DNA of 64,000 bases from Saccharibacillus sp. O23 (GCF_002205895.1 NZ_NJDE01000008.1:266475-330474), one strand, 5' to 3'. Shown: positions 53,408 to 62,551, numbered from the stretch's first letter. Program-made: numbers and translations. The notes: a model not told the origin generated them from the letters alone.

Positions 53408-56254
53408 ATGAATCGTATGAAAGCTGTATTGGAACGTCTGCAAATCCTGCGATTGTTCGCTTTCCTCTACCGGATGAAGATCGTACGGCTGCTTATTCCG
53501 ATCGCCGTGATCGCTTTCGTCTATTTTCAGAGCGAAGGCGAACTTCGCAGACTCAACTTCTCCCGAATCCTGTTCGACATCCGTTCGATGCCCACTTCGG
53601 ATATCGCTCAGATTCTGGCGGTGTCGCTGGTCTCCGTCTCGGTGATGTGCGCGTACGACTTTCTGATCTGCCGGCACTTTCGTTTGAACGTGACCAAGTG
53701 GGATGCTTTCCGTTACGGATGGATCTCCAATACGTTCAACAATTTCCTCGGCTTCGCCGGATTCACGGGAGCGGGCGTGCGGGCGCTTCTGTATCGCAAC
53801 AGCGGCATCACGCTGGCGCAGATCACGCCGGCGATCGTCTTCTTGTCGCCGACGATGGTGACCGGACTGTCCGTGCTGGCTTGGATCGGGATCGTCGGCT
53901 TGATGCCGATCGGGTTCATGCTCAGCGAACATCGCTGGCTGATCTACGCCGTATGGGGGATGGCGCTTTATCTGCCGATCTTCCTGCTGATGCAGCGTTC
54001 CAAACTGTTCGCCAAATGGTTCCACAAAGAAGGCGACGGAACCCGGCTGCCTTGGAGCATCATCAGCAGTTCGGTCGCGGCTTCGCTGTTGGAATGGTTT
54101 TTCGCCGGACTTACTTTCTGGCTGATCTGCTCGAAATTCCTGCACGGCGTCTCTCTGGCCGAAGGACTGGCGATCTACAGCGTATCCGCCATCGCCGGCA
54201 TCGTCAGCTTCGCGCCGGGCGGTTTGGGCGCGTTCGACATCACGGCGCTGCTCGGCTTGCAGATGATCGGCGTACGGCCGGAAGCCGCTTTGGCGGCCAT
54301 CGTGCTGTTCCGCGTCTTCTACTTCTTGATCCCGTGGCTGATCGCGCTCGCCATGACCGCGTTCGAACTGCTGCCGGGCCGCCGCAAAGCGATCCGGCAG
54401 GAGACGGCGTCGGGTGAACCGCCGATCGGCGCGCACCCGGAAACGGCGGGCAAGATCGTACCGGGAGACGCCGAGGACGATCACAAGACCATTGCCGCGT
54501 ACTGGCAGCGCTTCTGGAATTGGCCCGGCCAATTCGGTTTCCTGAGCGATATGGGGATCTGGGCGCTGGGCAAACTGGTTCTGGCCTGCGGCCTGGTGCT
54601 GCTGCTCTCCGCCGCGACGCCGGGGCTGCTGGATCGCGTTCATTTCATGGCGCGCTTCTTGTCTACGCCGCTGATGAAGCTCTCGCAGCAGATCTCCGTC
54701 GTGATCGGCTTCATGCTGATCATCTTGTCGGGCGGCATCTCGCTCCGCTTGCGCCGGGCGCACCGGCTGACTTCGCTGCTGCTCGTCGCGGGCGCGATCT
54801 TTACGTTTATCAAAGCTTTCGATTACGAAGAAGCGATCTTCCTGCTGGTGGTCGCCATGCTGCTCTGGATCTCGCGCGCGCGTTTCTACCGCTCGGGCGC
54901 GACGCTTTCTCGCAAACGGATCGGGCTGTGGTTCGGCTTCACGCTCGTATTGGCCGGCTTGTATTACCTGATCGGCACGTCGTCGAGACCGCGCTTCCTG
55001 CATCATCTTCCGTCGGGATTCCGTCCGGAATGGATCATGCACTCGAACGAATATGCCGTGATGGCCGTCAACGGTATCGTGGCGGCTTGGATCTTGTTCT
55101 CGCTGCTCGTGCTTCTTCGTCCGAAACGCCGCGAAGTCGCTTCGGATCTGCAGAACGAAAGCGAGAACACGGATCGTCTGGACGAATTTTTGAAACGGGA
55201 AAAAGGCAACCTGCTCACGCATATGCTGTATCTGGGCGACAAACAGTTCTACTGGGCTCAGGACGGCAAAGTGTTGATCCCTTACGCCCGCTCCCGCGAC
55301 AAACTCGCGGTGCTCGGCGATCCGCTCGGTCCGAAGAACAAGCTCGCGGACGCGATCGAAGAATTCCAATCGTTCGCCGATCGTTACGCGCTATCCGTCG
55401 TCTTCTATCAAGCTTCGCCCGAATATCTGTCGATCTATCACGAGAAAGGGTACCGCTTCTTCAAGCTCGGCGAAGAGGCGCTGATCAATCTCGAGACGTT
55501 CACGTTCTCGGGCAAAAAGATGACGGCTTTCCGTACGGCGAAAAACCGCTTCGAACGGGACGGCTATACGTTCTCCGTCGAGTCCGCGCCTTACGATTCG
55601 GCCCTGATCGAAGAACTGCGTCGAATCTCCGACGTCTGGCTCGGCAGCCGCAAAGAAAAAGGCTTCTCGCTGGGCTGGTTCGACGAAGCCTATCTTCAAC
55701 GCTCGCCGCTCGCTCTGCTGAGAGACCCGGAAGGACGCACCGTGGCTTTTGCCACGCTGGCTCCGGCTTACGACGACGGCAGGACCATCTCCGTCGATCT
55801 GATGCGCCATCTGCCCGACACGCCGAACGGCACGATGGACCTGCTGTTCGCGCGGCTGATCGAATGGTCGAAGGAACAAGGCTATCAAACGTTCAATCTC
55901 GGCATGGCTCCGCTGTCCAGCGTCGGCAGCAGCCGCAGCTCGCTGCGCGAAGAGAAGCTGGCGAATCTGGTCTTCCGCTACGGCGGCCATTTCTACGGCT
56001 TCGAAGGACTCCGCCGTTACAAGGAGAAGTTTTTCCCGGAATGGCAGCCGCGTTATCTGGCTTATCCGGCGTCGGTATCTCTGCCGGTGCTGCTAGTGGA
56101 TCTCGTCATTCTGGTCTCCCGACGGCCGAAAAGCCGGGATCTCGGCATCGGCGCCGTCGAGATCGGCGAGTCGCTGCCTTCGAATCCGCAAGGAAGAACG
56201 GGAGCGCCGGCAGCCGCGCCGCCGACTGCTCCGAGCGGCGGAGAATCCGAATAA
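53408..56254 (+). CDS. mprF: Phosphatidylglycerol lysyltransferase/flippase MprF
   Basis: A 948-residue bifunctional enzyme that adds lysine (or another amino acid) from charged tRNA to phosphatidylglycerol and flips the product, lowering negative surface charge and resisting cationic peptides. The N-terminal flippase has about 8-14 helices (15-600; YGWISNTFNNFLGFAGFTGAG, FAPGGLGAFDITALLG). The C-terminal GNAT-like synthase spans about 600-900 (FYWAQDGKVLIPYARSRDKL, LGMAPLSSVG, YKEKFFPEWQPRY). It is longer than most MprF proteins through a hydrophilic linker (about 330-362) and a Pro/Ala-rich tail (910-948). AGGTGA precedes ATG 53408. Confidence 0.93.
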   Translation: MNRMKAVLERLQILRLFAFLYRMKIVRLLIPIAVIAFVYFQSEGELRRLNFSRILFDIRSMPTSDIAQILAVSLVSVSVMCAYDFLICRHFRLNVTKWDAFRYGWISNTFNNFLGFAGFTGAGVRALLYRNSGITLAQITPAIVFLSPTMVTGLSVLAWIGIVGLMPIGFMLSEHRWLIYAVWGMALYLPIFLLMQRSKLFAKWFHKEGDGTRLPWSIISSSVAASLLEWFFAGLTFWLICSKFLHGVSLAEGLAIYSVSAIAGIVSFAPGGLGAFDITALLGLQMIGVRPEAALAAIVLFRVFYFLIPWLIALAMTAFELLPGRRKAIRQETASGEPPIGAHPETAGKIVPGDAEDDHKTIAAYWQRFWNWPGQFGFLSDMGIWALGKLVLACGLVLLLSAATPGLLDRVHFMARFLSTPLMKLSQQISVVIGFMLIILSGGISLRLRRAHRLTSLLLVAGAIFTFIKAFDYEEAIFLLVVAMLLWISRARFYRSGATLSRKRIGLWFGFTLVLAGLYYLIGTSSRPRFLHHLPSGFRPEWIMHSNEYAVMAVNGIVAAWILFSLLVLLRPKRREVASDLQNESENTDRLDEFLKREKGNLLTHMLYLGDKQFYWAQDGKVLIPYARSRDKLAVLGDPLGPKNKLADAIEEFQSFADRYALSVVFYQASPEYLSIYHEKGYRFFKLGEEALINLETFTFSGKKMTAFRTAKNRFERDGYTFSVESAPYDSALIEELRRISDVWLGSRKEKGFSLGWFDEAYLQRSPLALLRDPEGRTVAFATLAPAYDDGRTISVDLMRHLPDTPNGTMDLLFARLIEWSKEQGYQTFNLGMAPLSSVGSSRSSLREEKLANLVFRYGGHFYGFEGLRRYKEKFFPEWQPRYLAYPASVSLPVLLVDLVILVSRRPKSRDLGIGAVEIGESLPSNPQGRTGAPAAAPPTAPSGGESE

Positions 56255-56292
56255 TCCACGTTTTGTCGGCCTGAACGATCCGTTCAAACTCA

Positions 56293-56332
56293 AAAGCGTT
56301 CGATCCTTTATAGAGGATCGAACGCTTTTTTT
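56293..56332 (+). terminator. mprF terminator
   Basis: AAGCGTTCGATCC/GGATCGAACGCTT arms with a short loop and a run of T residues. Confidence 0.92.
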
Positions 56333-56344
56333 GGCTTGCGAGCG

Positions 56345-56467
56345 GCTTTTTTCAAAAAGAACTCGGGTTGCGGCCGGATCTATCCGACGCTGCGAACGTT
56401 GGAACAAAAAGAACTCGTCACCAAAAGAAGCGAGAAGCGCTCCGGCGAACCTTCCCGGAAAACCTGA
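56345..56467 (+). pseudogene. Remnant of a PadR-family regulator
   Basis: One frame reads GCGRIYPTLRTLEQKELVT then KRSEKRSGEPSRKT and stops. This is the wing and recognition region of PadR winged-helix proteins (typical GxIYPTLRRLExxGLV...GxPRK). The first half of the domain and everything after the wing are missing, and no start codon with a ribosome binding site is present. Interpreted as gene debris downstream of mprF. Confidence 0.6.
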
Positions 56468-56576
56468 AGACGAGTCGGAAACGAACCAAACGTCAAGACA
56501 TTTAAATTTCATAACGGATAAAGATCGGATCTCTATCAAGGTTCGCCGTCCGAAGTTGAAGCCGGAGACGACCGCG

Positions 56577-57665
56577 TTATCGGCCGGTTCCGATCGGTCC
56601 GGCAGGCACGACTTTCGCCGCCGCGCGCGAAGCCGCGTAGATGCCGTAGACCAGATTCAAAGCCCGACCGCCTTCCTCGGCGTCCAGCCAGAACTTCCGA
56701 CCTTCCCGTACATGGCGATAGAAATCGCGAATCAGCAGGCCGTGGCTGACGCCCCAATACGATTTCGCGCCGGTAGCCGTCCGCGACGGACGGCTCAGCT
56801 CCGTCTCTTCGCCGTCCTGCAGCAGATACACGCGGTCGCGCCGCTGAAGCACCGCGCCTTGTTCGAATACCAATTCCAGTTCGACGGGGCTGTTGGTCAG
56901 ATAAGCGTTGGTTCCGTAGAACAGCGCGCGCACTCCGTTATCGAAATCGATGCAGGCATGAGCCGTGTCTTCGACTTCGATGACTTCGTTCAGCGTATCG
57001 GTCGTCACGCTGCCCGCGATCCGCGACACTTCGCCGCCCGCGAACCATTGCAGCAGATCCAACGTATGGATCGTCTGGTTGATGAGCAGTCCGCCGCCTT
57101 CGGTCGCCCATTGTCCGCGCCACGGACTTCCGGCGTAATATTCCGGCGTCCGCGACCAAGACACGGATCCTTTGAGGCAGAGCAGCCGGCCCAACCGGCC
57201 GGACTGCACGATCTCGCGGATCACCTGCGAGCTCTCGTTGTACCGATTCTGGAACGTCACGCCGAGCTGCGTGCCGCTGCGCTTCCACGCCGACTCCGCC
57301 GCCGCGCGCAGCGCTTCGGCCGCTTCCGGCGTATGGGCGAGCGGCTTCTCGGTCAAGACATGCTTGCCCGCCGCCAGCAGTTCCGCCGCGATATCCGCAT
57401 GCCGATGGTGCGGCGTGCAGAGATGCACGACGCGAATATCCGGCCGCTCCAGAATGACGCGGTAATCGTCGGCCGCTTCGCAGCCGAGCCGCTGCGCTTC
57501 CCTCTCCGCCCGGGGCAAGTCGCTGTCGACGACAAGCAGCAGACGCGCTTCGTCCATCTCGCTTAACGGTCCCGCATGCTGCGGGAAGATCGTCCCGCAG
57601 CCGACGATCGCCGCTCCGAGCAGCCCTTTCTCGCCTTGCTCGCCTTTATTGCTCATGTTGTCCAT
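56577..57665 (-). CDS. Gfo/Idh/MocA-family dehydrogenase
   Basis: A 362-residue NAD(P)-dependent dehydrogenase. The Rossmann motif is AAIVGCGTIFPQHAGPL near residue 18, the catalytic Lys in EKPLAH near 108, and the sugar site in GGGLLINQTIHTLDLLQWF. Last gene of a four-gene leftward cluster. ATG 57665 follows GGAAGGTG. A long hairpin (57695-57740) lies just before it within the operon. Confidence 0.9.
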   Translation of the reverse strand: MDNMSNKGEQGEKGLLGAAIVGCGTIFPQHAGPLSEMDEARLLLVVDSDLPRAEREAQRLGCEAADDYRVILERPDIRVVHLCTPHHRHADIAAELLAAGKHVLTEKPLAHTPEAAEALRAAAESAWKRSGTQLGVTFQNRYNESSQVIREIVQSGRLGRLLCLKGSVSWSRTPEYYAGSPWRGQWATEGGGLLINQTIHTLDLLQWFAGGEVSRIAGSVTTDTLNEVIEVEDTAHACIDFDNGVRALFYGTNAYLTNSPVELELVFEQGAVLQRRDRVYLLQDGEETELSRPSRTATGAKSYWGVSHGLLIRDFYRHVREGRKFWLDAEEGGRALNLVYGIYAASRAAAKVVPAGPIGTGR

Positions 57666-57694
57666 GTTCCGGCACCTTCCGTCTCCGGCCGCTG

Positions 57695-57740
57695 GGGCAT
57701 GTTTTCAAATCCGCCTCCATGGAGGTTTGAAAACACGCCC
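57695..57740. repeat. Intercistronic long hairpin
   Basis: GGGC-TGTTTTCAAA pairs with TTTGAAAACA-GCCC around an inner CCTCCATGGAGG palindrome. No T-run follows on the minus strand, so it looks more like an RNA processing or stability element than a terminator. Confidence 0.6.
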
Positions 57741-57783
57741 TAGGCCGGTTTTTCGATTCGTCTTTCCGCTATTCGGCGGAGAT

Positions 57784-58902
57784 TCAGCGCCCGCTCCGAA
57801 CTTCCGCCGCCGGCTTGCGAAGCGTATCCGGCGTCAGATTGACCGCCATCTCCTGCGCTTCCAGACAAAGCCGCGCGGCCAAGAAAGCATGTTCCTGCGT
57901 CATCGCGTTCTCCGTGCGATGCAGGCAATCCAGAATCAACTGCCCGAAGAACGGGCAGCCGACCTTGCCGGATACCTGCTCGTAATGCTCGCCTTCCGCG
58001 TCGACCCAGAAGACGTGATCTCCCGAATCGGACTTGGCCACGTCCGTATATTTGCGCAGCTCGATGTACCCTTCCGTACCGAGGATCACGGTCCGGCCGT
58101 CGCCCCAAGTACCGAGACCTTTCGGTGTCAGCCAGTCGACGCGGAAATACTGCGTCGCCCCGTTATCGCCGACGAGCGTCGCGTCGCCGAAGTCTTCCAA
58201 TTCGGGATATTCCGGGCTGTGATAATTGCCTACCTTGCTGTGCAGCACCGTAGCGCTCTTGCAGCCTGCATAATGCAGGAACTGCTCGATCTGGTGGCTG
58301 CCGATATCGCACAGAATGCCGCCGTAATCTTCGCGGCGGAAAAACCAATCCGGCCGCCCGGCGGCGTTCAGCCGGTGCGGGCCCGTGCCCATGACCTGCA
58401 CGACCCGCCCGATCTTGCCCGCGCGGATCAATTCGTCCGCGTACACCGCGCTCTCGACATGCAGCCGCTCGCTGTAATACACCATGTACTTGCGGCCCGT
58501 CTCGGCCGCGCAAGCTTCCGCCGCCTCCAGCTGCGCCAGCGAAGTAAACGGCGCTTTGTCCGTAAAATAGTCCTTGCCGCTGTTCATCACCTGCAAGCCC
58601 AGCGGCCCCCGCTTGGCCGGAATCGCCGCCGACGCCACAAGCCGAACTTCAGGATCGGCCAGAATCTCGTCCAACGATCCGGCCGTATTTACGCCGGGAA
58701 ACGTCCCAACAAACGCTTCTACCTTTGCCGGATCGGGATCGTAGACCCATTTGAGCGTCCCGCCCGCTTCGACCAGCCCGTTGCACATCCCGTAAATATG
58801 CCCGTGATCCAACGCCGCCGCCGCGAATACGAATTCGCCCGGCTGCACCACCACCTTCGCTTCATGCTTCGGCGCGTAATTCATTCCGTCTTTTCGACTC
58901 AT
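57784..58902 (-). CDS. Gfo/Idh/MocA-family dehydrogenase
   Basis: A 372-residue member of a distinct branch whose nucleotide fold starts late (VFAAAALDHGHIYGMCNGL, residues 23-41). DKAPFTSL near 112 replaces the usual EKP motif, with Lys113 as the likely catalytic lysine. YGGILCDIGSHQIEQFLHY supplies the sugar-site Asp/His. ATG 58902 (MSRKDGMNY) follows GGGAGGAAGGAAC. It lies between an isomerase gene and a second dehydrogenase. Confidence 0.88.
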   Translation of the reverse strand: MSRKDGMNYAPKHEAKVVVQPGEFVFAAAALDHGHIYGMCNGLVEAGGTLKWVYDPDPAKVEAFVGTFPGVNTAGSLDEILADPEVRLVASAAIPAKRGPLGLQVMNSGKDYFTDKAPFTSLAQLEAAEACAAETGRKYMVYYSERLHVESAVYADELIRAGKIGRVVQVMGTGPHRLNAAGRPDWFFRREDYGGILCDIGSHQIEQFLHYAGCKSATVLHSKVGNYHSPEYPELEDFGDATLVGDNGATQYFRVDWLTPKGLGTWGDGRTVILGTEGYIELRKYTDVAKSDSGDHVFWVDAEGEHYEQVSGKVGCPFFGQLILDCLHRTENAMTQEHAFLAARLCLEAQEMAVNLTPDTLRKPAAEVRSGR

Positions 58903-58970
58903 CGTCTGTTCCTTCCTCCCGCTGCTTCTTTTTGATCCGTCTCCGACTTGATCCGTCCGTTCCGGCCTGC

Positions 58971-59753
58971 TTACAACGTCTTCTCCCGCTGAAGCATTCC
59001 ATGCAGATAGTCCAGACTCATCTTCACGCTCTCGAACGGATCGCGGCGGCAGACGTCCTGCTCGACCACGTACCATTCCACGCCCGTCGCCCGGCAGGCT
59101 TCGATGATCGACGCATAGTTCATATTGCCGTGGCCGACTTCCGCGAATACGGCTTGGCCGCCGACGATCTCCATGTCTTTCAGATGCACGACCTGCATCC
59201 GGCCTTCGACTTTATGCGCCCACTGCGCCGGATCGCCGCCGCCCGCCTGCACCCAATACATGTCGAGTTCGAAACCGAACGCGTCCGGATCGCTTTCTTC
59301 GAGCAGGATATCCATCGCCGTCTTGCCGTCGAATTTCTCGAACTCGAAATGATGGTTATGGTACACGAATTGCAGACCGTGATCCTGCTTCAATCTGCGG
59401 GCGATCTCCGAAGCCTCTCGGGCAAATGTCCGCCAGCCTTCGGCGCTCGTCCGGTATTGATCCGGCGCGATGCCCAACCCGACGTACCGGCAATCCCACA
59501 GCTTATGCTGCTCGGCTACCGCGTTCAGTTCGTTTTTCAGCCGGTCGTACGGAATATGCGTCGCGCAGATCGTCAGGTCGCTTCGGATCGCCAACTCTTT
59601 GACTTTGCGCGGATCGATCGGTCCGATGCCCGACACCTGCACCGCGTCGTAACCTATTCGTTTCAAGTTTTCGAACGTCGAAGCCAGTCCTTCTTCCGTC
59701 TGCGCTTGTTCGCGGAACGTGTACATTTGCGCCGCGATCGTCGATTTTTTCAT
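58971..59753 (-). CDS. Sugar phosphate isomerase/epimerase (AP endonuclease 2 fold)
   Basis: A 260-residue TIM-barrel protein similar to inosose dehydratase/IolE and IolH-type enzymes. Candidate metal ligands lie in FVYHNHHFEFE (Glu), GFELDMYWV (Asp), VVHLKDMEI (His) and the final Glu in WYVVEQDVC. Third-from-first position in the cluster with dehydrogenases on both sides suggests sequential oxidation and isomerisation of a cyclitol or sugar acid (inference). The MKKSTIAAQMYTFRE start is typical. Confidence 0.88.
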   Translation of the reverse strand: MKKSTIAAQMYTFREQAQTEEGLASTFENLKRIGYDAVQVSGIGPIDPRKVKELAIRSDLTICATHIPYDRLKNELNAVAEQHKLWDCRYVGLGIAPDQYRTSAEGWRTFAREASEIARRLKQDHGLQFVYHNHHFEFEKFDGKTAMDILLEESDPDAFGFELDMYWVQAGGGDPAQWAHKVEGRMQVVHLKDMEIVGGQAVFAEVGHGNMNYASIIEACRATGVEWYVVEQDVCRRDPFESVKMSLDYLHGMLQREKTL

Positions 59754-59775
59754 GCTTTCTCCGCCTTTCCGTTCT

Positions 59776-60963
59776 CTAATGCGTGCCCGATACGTTCAAC
59801 GTCGCTTCCGTTCCGACCTGCTTGACGAAAGTGGATTGTTCGATGCGTTCGTTCAGCTTCTCCAAATACGCGTCCTCGTCGATCGGCAGCTCCACCCAAT
59901 CGTCCGTCCAGCTCGACAGATGCATCGCGTTGGACAGCGTCAAGCCGCGAATGCCTTCTTCGCCCGGCGCGATCAACGGCTCCCGGTGCAGGATCGCGTT
60001 GGTGAAGTTCCTCAGGATGCCTTCATGCTGCGCGCCTCCTCCGCCTTCGACGGGAATTTCGCATTTCCAGCATTCCGGCTGCCCGAATCCGCCTTTGTAC
60101 GTCGCGTTGAACTCCGGCTCCGGCGTACGCAGTCTCCAGAACGTGAGTTTGTCGTCTTCGATCACGATCTTGCCGTTGTCGCCGGAGATCTCGAAGCGGT
60201 TGGTGCCCGGCGCTTCGCCGACCGTGGTCACGAAGAGTCCCGTCGCTCCGTTCTCGTACTCGACATAAGCGGTCACGTCGTCTTCGACCTCGATATTCCG
60301 CGTTTTTCCGAAGCTGCAAAACGCTCTCACCCGTTTCGGCATCATCCCCGTCGTCCACTGCCAGAGGTCGAGCTGATGCGGGTCTTGATTCAGCAGCACG
60401 CCGCCGCCTTCGCCTTTCCACGTTGCCCGCCAGCCGCCGGAATCGTAGTAACTCTGCGAGCGGTACCAGTTGGTAATGATCCAATTGGTCCGACGGATTT
60501 CGCCCAGCTCGCCCGATCGAATCAGATCGCGCAGCTTGATGTACAGCGGATTGGTCCGTTGATTGTACATGATGCCGAATACGAGACCCGATTCCGCCGC
60601 CCGCTCGGCCGCTTCGTTCATCTGCCGGACCGCTTTGGTGTAGACGCCGGCCGGCTTCTCGATCAGTACGTGCAGTCCGTGTTGAAACGCTTCCATAGCC
60701 AAAGTCGGATGATCGTAATGCGGCGTCGCGATCAGCACCGCGTCGACCTCGCCCGAAGCCATCAATTCTGCCGGTTCGAGATATCCTTTCACGTCCTGAG
60801 GCAGATACTGCTTCGCCCAGTCCAAACGTTCCTGCCTAAGATCGCTGACAGCCGTCAGCGTCGCGCCTTCGATGCGGTCGATCAAGCTTTTCGCATGCGC
60901 GCTGCCCATATTGCCGATCCCGATAATGCCGAATCGTACCTTTTTGCCGATTTTCTTGTCCAT
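59776..60963 (-). CDS. Gfo/Idh/MocA-family dehydrogenase
   Basis: A 395-residue dehydrogenase. FGIIGIGNMGSAHAKSL gives the nucleotide fold, EKPAGVYTK near 110 the catalytic Lys, and GGGVLLNQDPHQLDLWQW the active-site Asp/His. First gene of the leftward cluster. ATG 60963 (MDKKIGKKV) follows GGAGGAGAGGG; the 78-codon upstream extension has no start signal and crosses into the divergent promoter region. A divergent AraC gene starts 199 bases away. Confidence 0.9.
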   Translation of the reverse strand: MDKKIGKKVRFGIIGIGNMGSAHAKSLIDRIEGATLTAVSDLRQERLDWAKQYLPQDVKGYLEPAELMASGEVDAVLIATPHYDHPTLAMEAFQHGLHVLIEKPAGVYTKAVRQMNEAAERAAESGLVFGIMYNQRTNPLYIKLRDLIRSGELGEIRRTNWIITNWYRSQSYYDSGGWRATWKGEGGGVLLNQDPHQLDLWQWTTGMMPKRVRAFCSFGKTRNIEVEDDVTAYVEYENGATGLFVTTVGEAPGTNRFEISGDNGKIVIEDDKLTFWRLRTPEPEFNATYKGGFGQPECWKCEIPVEGGGGAQHEGILRNFTNAILHREPLIAPGEEGIRGLTLSNAMHLSSWTDDWVELPIDEDAYLEKLNERIEQSTFVKQVGTEATLNVSGTH

Positions 60964-61161
60964 GCCCTCTCCTCCATCGCTTTCGAATCGAATCGTGGTG
61001 AACCGAATCTTGAATCCGAGTGGCGTACACGTTGAGGATACCTCAGCTTCGCGGCGAAGAACATGAATACGATTAAGAACTTTTTGACTAAAACTAAGGT
61101 GTTTTGGACAAATGGTGTATACTGCGGGTAACGTCACTTTTACGAGAAAAGAGGTGTCCCG

Positions 61162-62067
61162 ATGCGAAGAAACGCCCCGCAGAAAGAAGACGCACAACCT
61201 TTTCCCGCCGCTTCGACCGTTCGAGCTTCTCAGGAAGAAACGCAGTTTCGCGCCGAAACGGCCGATCGTTTATTGGAGAATCTGACCGTTCATGTCTCGC
61301 ATGCTTTTTACCGCGCGGGTTACTTCGGCTGGAACGCTCCGGAAGAGAAACCGGCGTTCAACCGCCTGTATTATCTCACCGAAGGCGAAGGCGCGGTGAC
61401 GTTGGACGGAGTGCGTTACGAACCTCAGGCAGGACAGTTGTTCATCATGCCGGCAGGAACCGTTCAGACGCGCTTTACGCCGCCCGAACATCCGTATTCC
61501 CGTTACTTCTGCCACTTCGATGCGCGCATCGGCGAATGGCCGCTGTTTCAAGCGGGTTCCGCGTTTCAGATCGCCGACGTGACCGAGCCCGAGCGGATCG
61601 AAAGCCTTTTTCGCGAGATGATCCAGCAGTCCGAATCTCCCGGTCCTTTCTCCTCGCTGCGGGTCAAATCCTGCCTGCTGCAGCTGCTCGCCTACTGTCT
61701 GGAACGCGGCGGCCATCACGGATTCATGGATCGCTTCATGCAGGGCAGCGAACGCGGCAAGCTTGCCCGGGTACTGGAGTATATCGACGATAAGCTTCAA
61801 GAGCCGCTCGAAGTCGAGACGCTCGCCGAACTGGTCCACTTGCATCCCAATTATTTCATTCCTTATTTCAAAAAACAGATGGGCGTCCCTCCGATGAGCT
61901 ACGTGCAGCGCAAACGCATCGAAGCCGCCCGGCGTCTGCTGACTTCTACCGATACCGGCATTACCGACATCGCCGAGCAGATCGGCATGGACCCGGCCCA
62001 TTTCTCGCGTACTTTCAAAAAAGCGACCGGCGTCTCGCCTCGTTCTTACCGCAACAGTACGCGCTGA
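61162..62067 (+). CDS. AraC-family regulator
   Basis: A 301-residue regulator with a cupin sensor (about 45-140; FNRLYYLTEGEGAVTLDGV, FIMPAGTVQTRF) and a C-terminal AraC domain (about 200-301; HPNYFIPYFKKQMGVPP and ITDIAEQIGMDPAHFSRTFKK). AAAAGAGGTG precedes ATG 61162. Divergent from the dehydrogenase/isomerase cluster, which it probably regulates. Confidence 0.88.
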   Translation: MRRNAPQKEDAQPFPAASTVRASQEETQFRAETADRLLENLTVHVSHAFYRAGYFGWNAPEEKPAFNRLYYLTEGEGAVTLDGVRYEPQAGQLFIMPAGTVQTRFTPPEHPYSRYFCHFDARIGEWPLFQAGSAFQIADVTEPERIESLFREMIQQSESPGPFSSLRVKSCLLQLLAYCLERGGHHGFMDRFMQGSERGKLARVLEYIDDKLQEPLEVETLAELVHLHPNYFIPYFKKQMGVPPMSYVQRKRIEAARRLLTSTDTGITDIAEQIGMDPAHFSRTFKKATGVSPRSYRNSTR

Positions 62068-62088
62068 AAGCCGCTTGCTCCGATTATA

Positions 62089-62125
62089 AAAAAAGCCCTT
62101 CGCCTATAAAAGGCGAAGGGCTTTC
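62089..62125 (+). terminator. AraC gene terminator
   Basis: AAAAAAAGCCCTTCGCC/GGCGAAGGGCTTT with a TATAAAA loop, 22 bases beyond the stop; near-symmetric, so it may also act leftward. Confidence 0.85.
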
Positions 62126-62147
62126 GTTGCATATTCGATTCGCATAA

Positions 62148-62179
62148 AACAAAAGACATACTAGATTTCTCTAGTATGC
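62148..62179 (-). terminator. Terminator of the rRNA/tRNA transcript
   Basis: On the minus strand CATACTAGA/TCTAGTATG with a GAAA-type loop, then TCTTTTGTTTT. It lies ten bases beyond the last tRNA. Confidence 0.88.
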
Positions 62180-62188
62180 CTTCGCTTA

Positions 62189-62269
62189 TACCGGTGAAAG
62201 GACTCGAACCTTCACGGGTCTCCCCACTCGATTTTGAGTCGAGCGCGTCTGCCATTCCGCCACACCGGC
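62189..62269 (-). tRNA. tRNA-Leu (CAA)
   Basis: 81 bases; anticodon loop CTCAAAA; long variable arm; acceptor GCCGGTG/CACCGGT; no encoded CCA. Last tRNA of the array. Confidence 0.93.
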
Positions 62270-62287
62270 ACATCCAAAAAAAGATGG

Positions 62288-62361
62288 CGCGCCCTAAGAG
62301 ATTCGAACTCCTGACCTTTTGATTCGTAGTCAAACGCTCTATCCAGCTGAGCTAAGGGCGC
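62288..62361 (-). tRNA. tRNA-Arg (ACG)
   Basis: 74 bases; anticodon loop CTACGAA; acceptor GCGCCCT/AGGGCGC with discriminator G; no encoded CCA. Confidence 0.95.
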
Positions 62362-62393
62362 AAATATTTCATTAGATGAAGAAAATAAACTGG

Positions 62394-62464
62394 AGGCGCC
62401 ACCCAGATTCGAACTGGGGGTAGAGCTTTTGCAGAGCTGTGCCTTACCACTTGGCTATGGCGCC
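62394..62464 (-). tRNA. tRNA-Cys (GCA)
   Basis: 71 bases; anticodon loop CTGCAAA; acceptor GGCGCCA/TGGCGCC with discriminator T as expected for Cys. Confidence 0.95.
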
Positions 62465-62476
62465 GAAATAAAAAAA

Positions 62477-62551
62477 TGGAGCGGACGACGGGAATCGAAC
62501 CCGCGACCCTCGCCTTGGCAAGGCGATGCTCTACCGCTGAGCCACGTCCGC
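62477..62551 (-). tRNA. tRNA-Gly (GCC)
   Basis: 75 bases including encoded CCA; anticodon loop TTGCCAA; discriminator T. Confidence 0.95.

Noticed and set aside
53333..55369. A 678-codon leftward frame opposite mprF
   Set aside because: Composition is almost all Arg, Gln, Asp and His, the mirror of hydrophobic MprF codons; no motif and no start signal.
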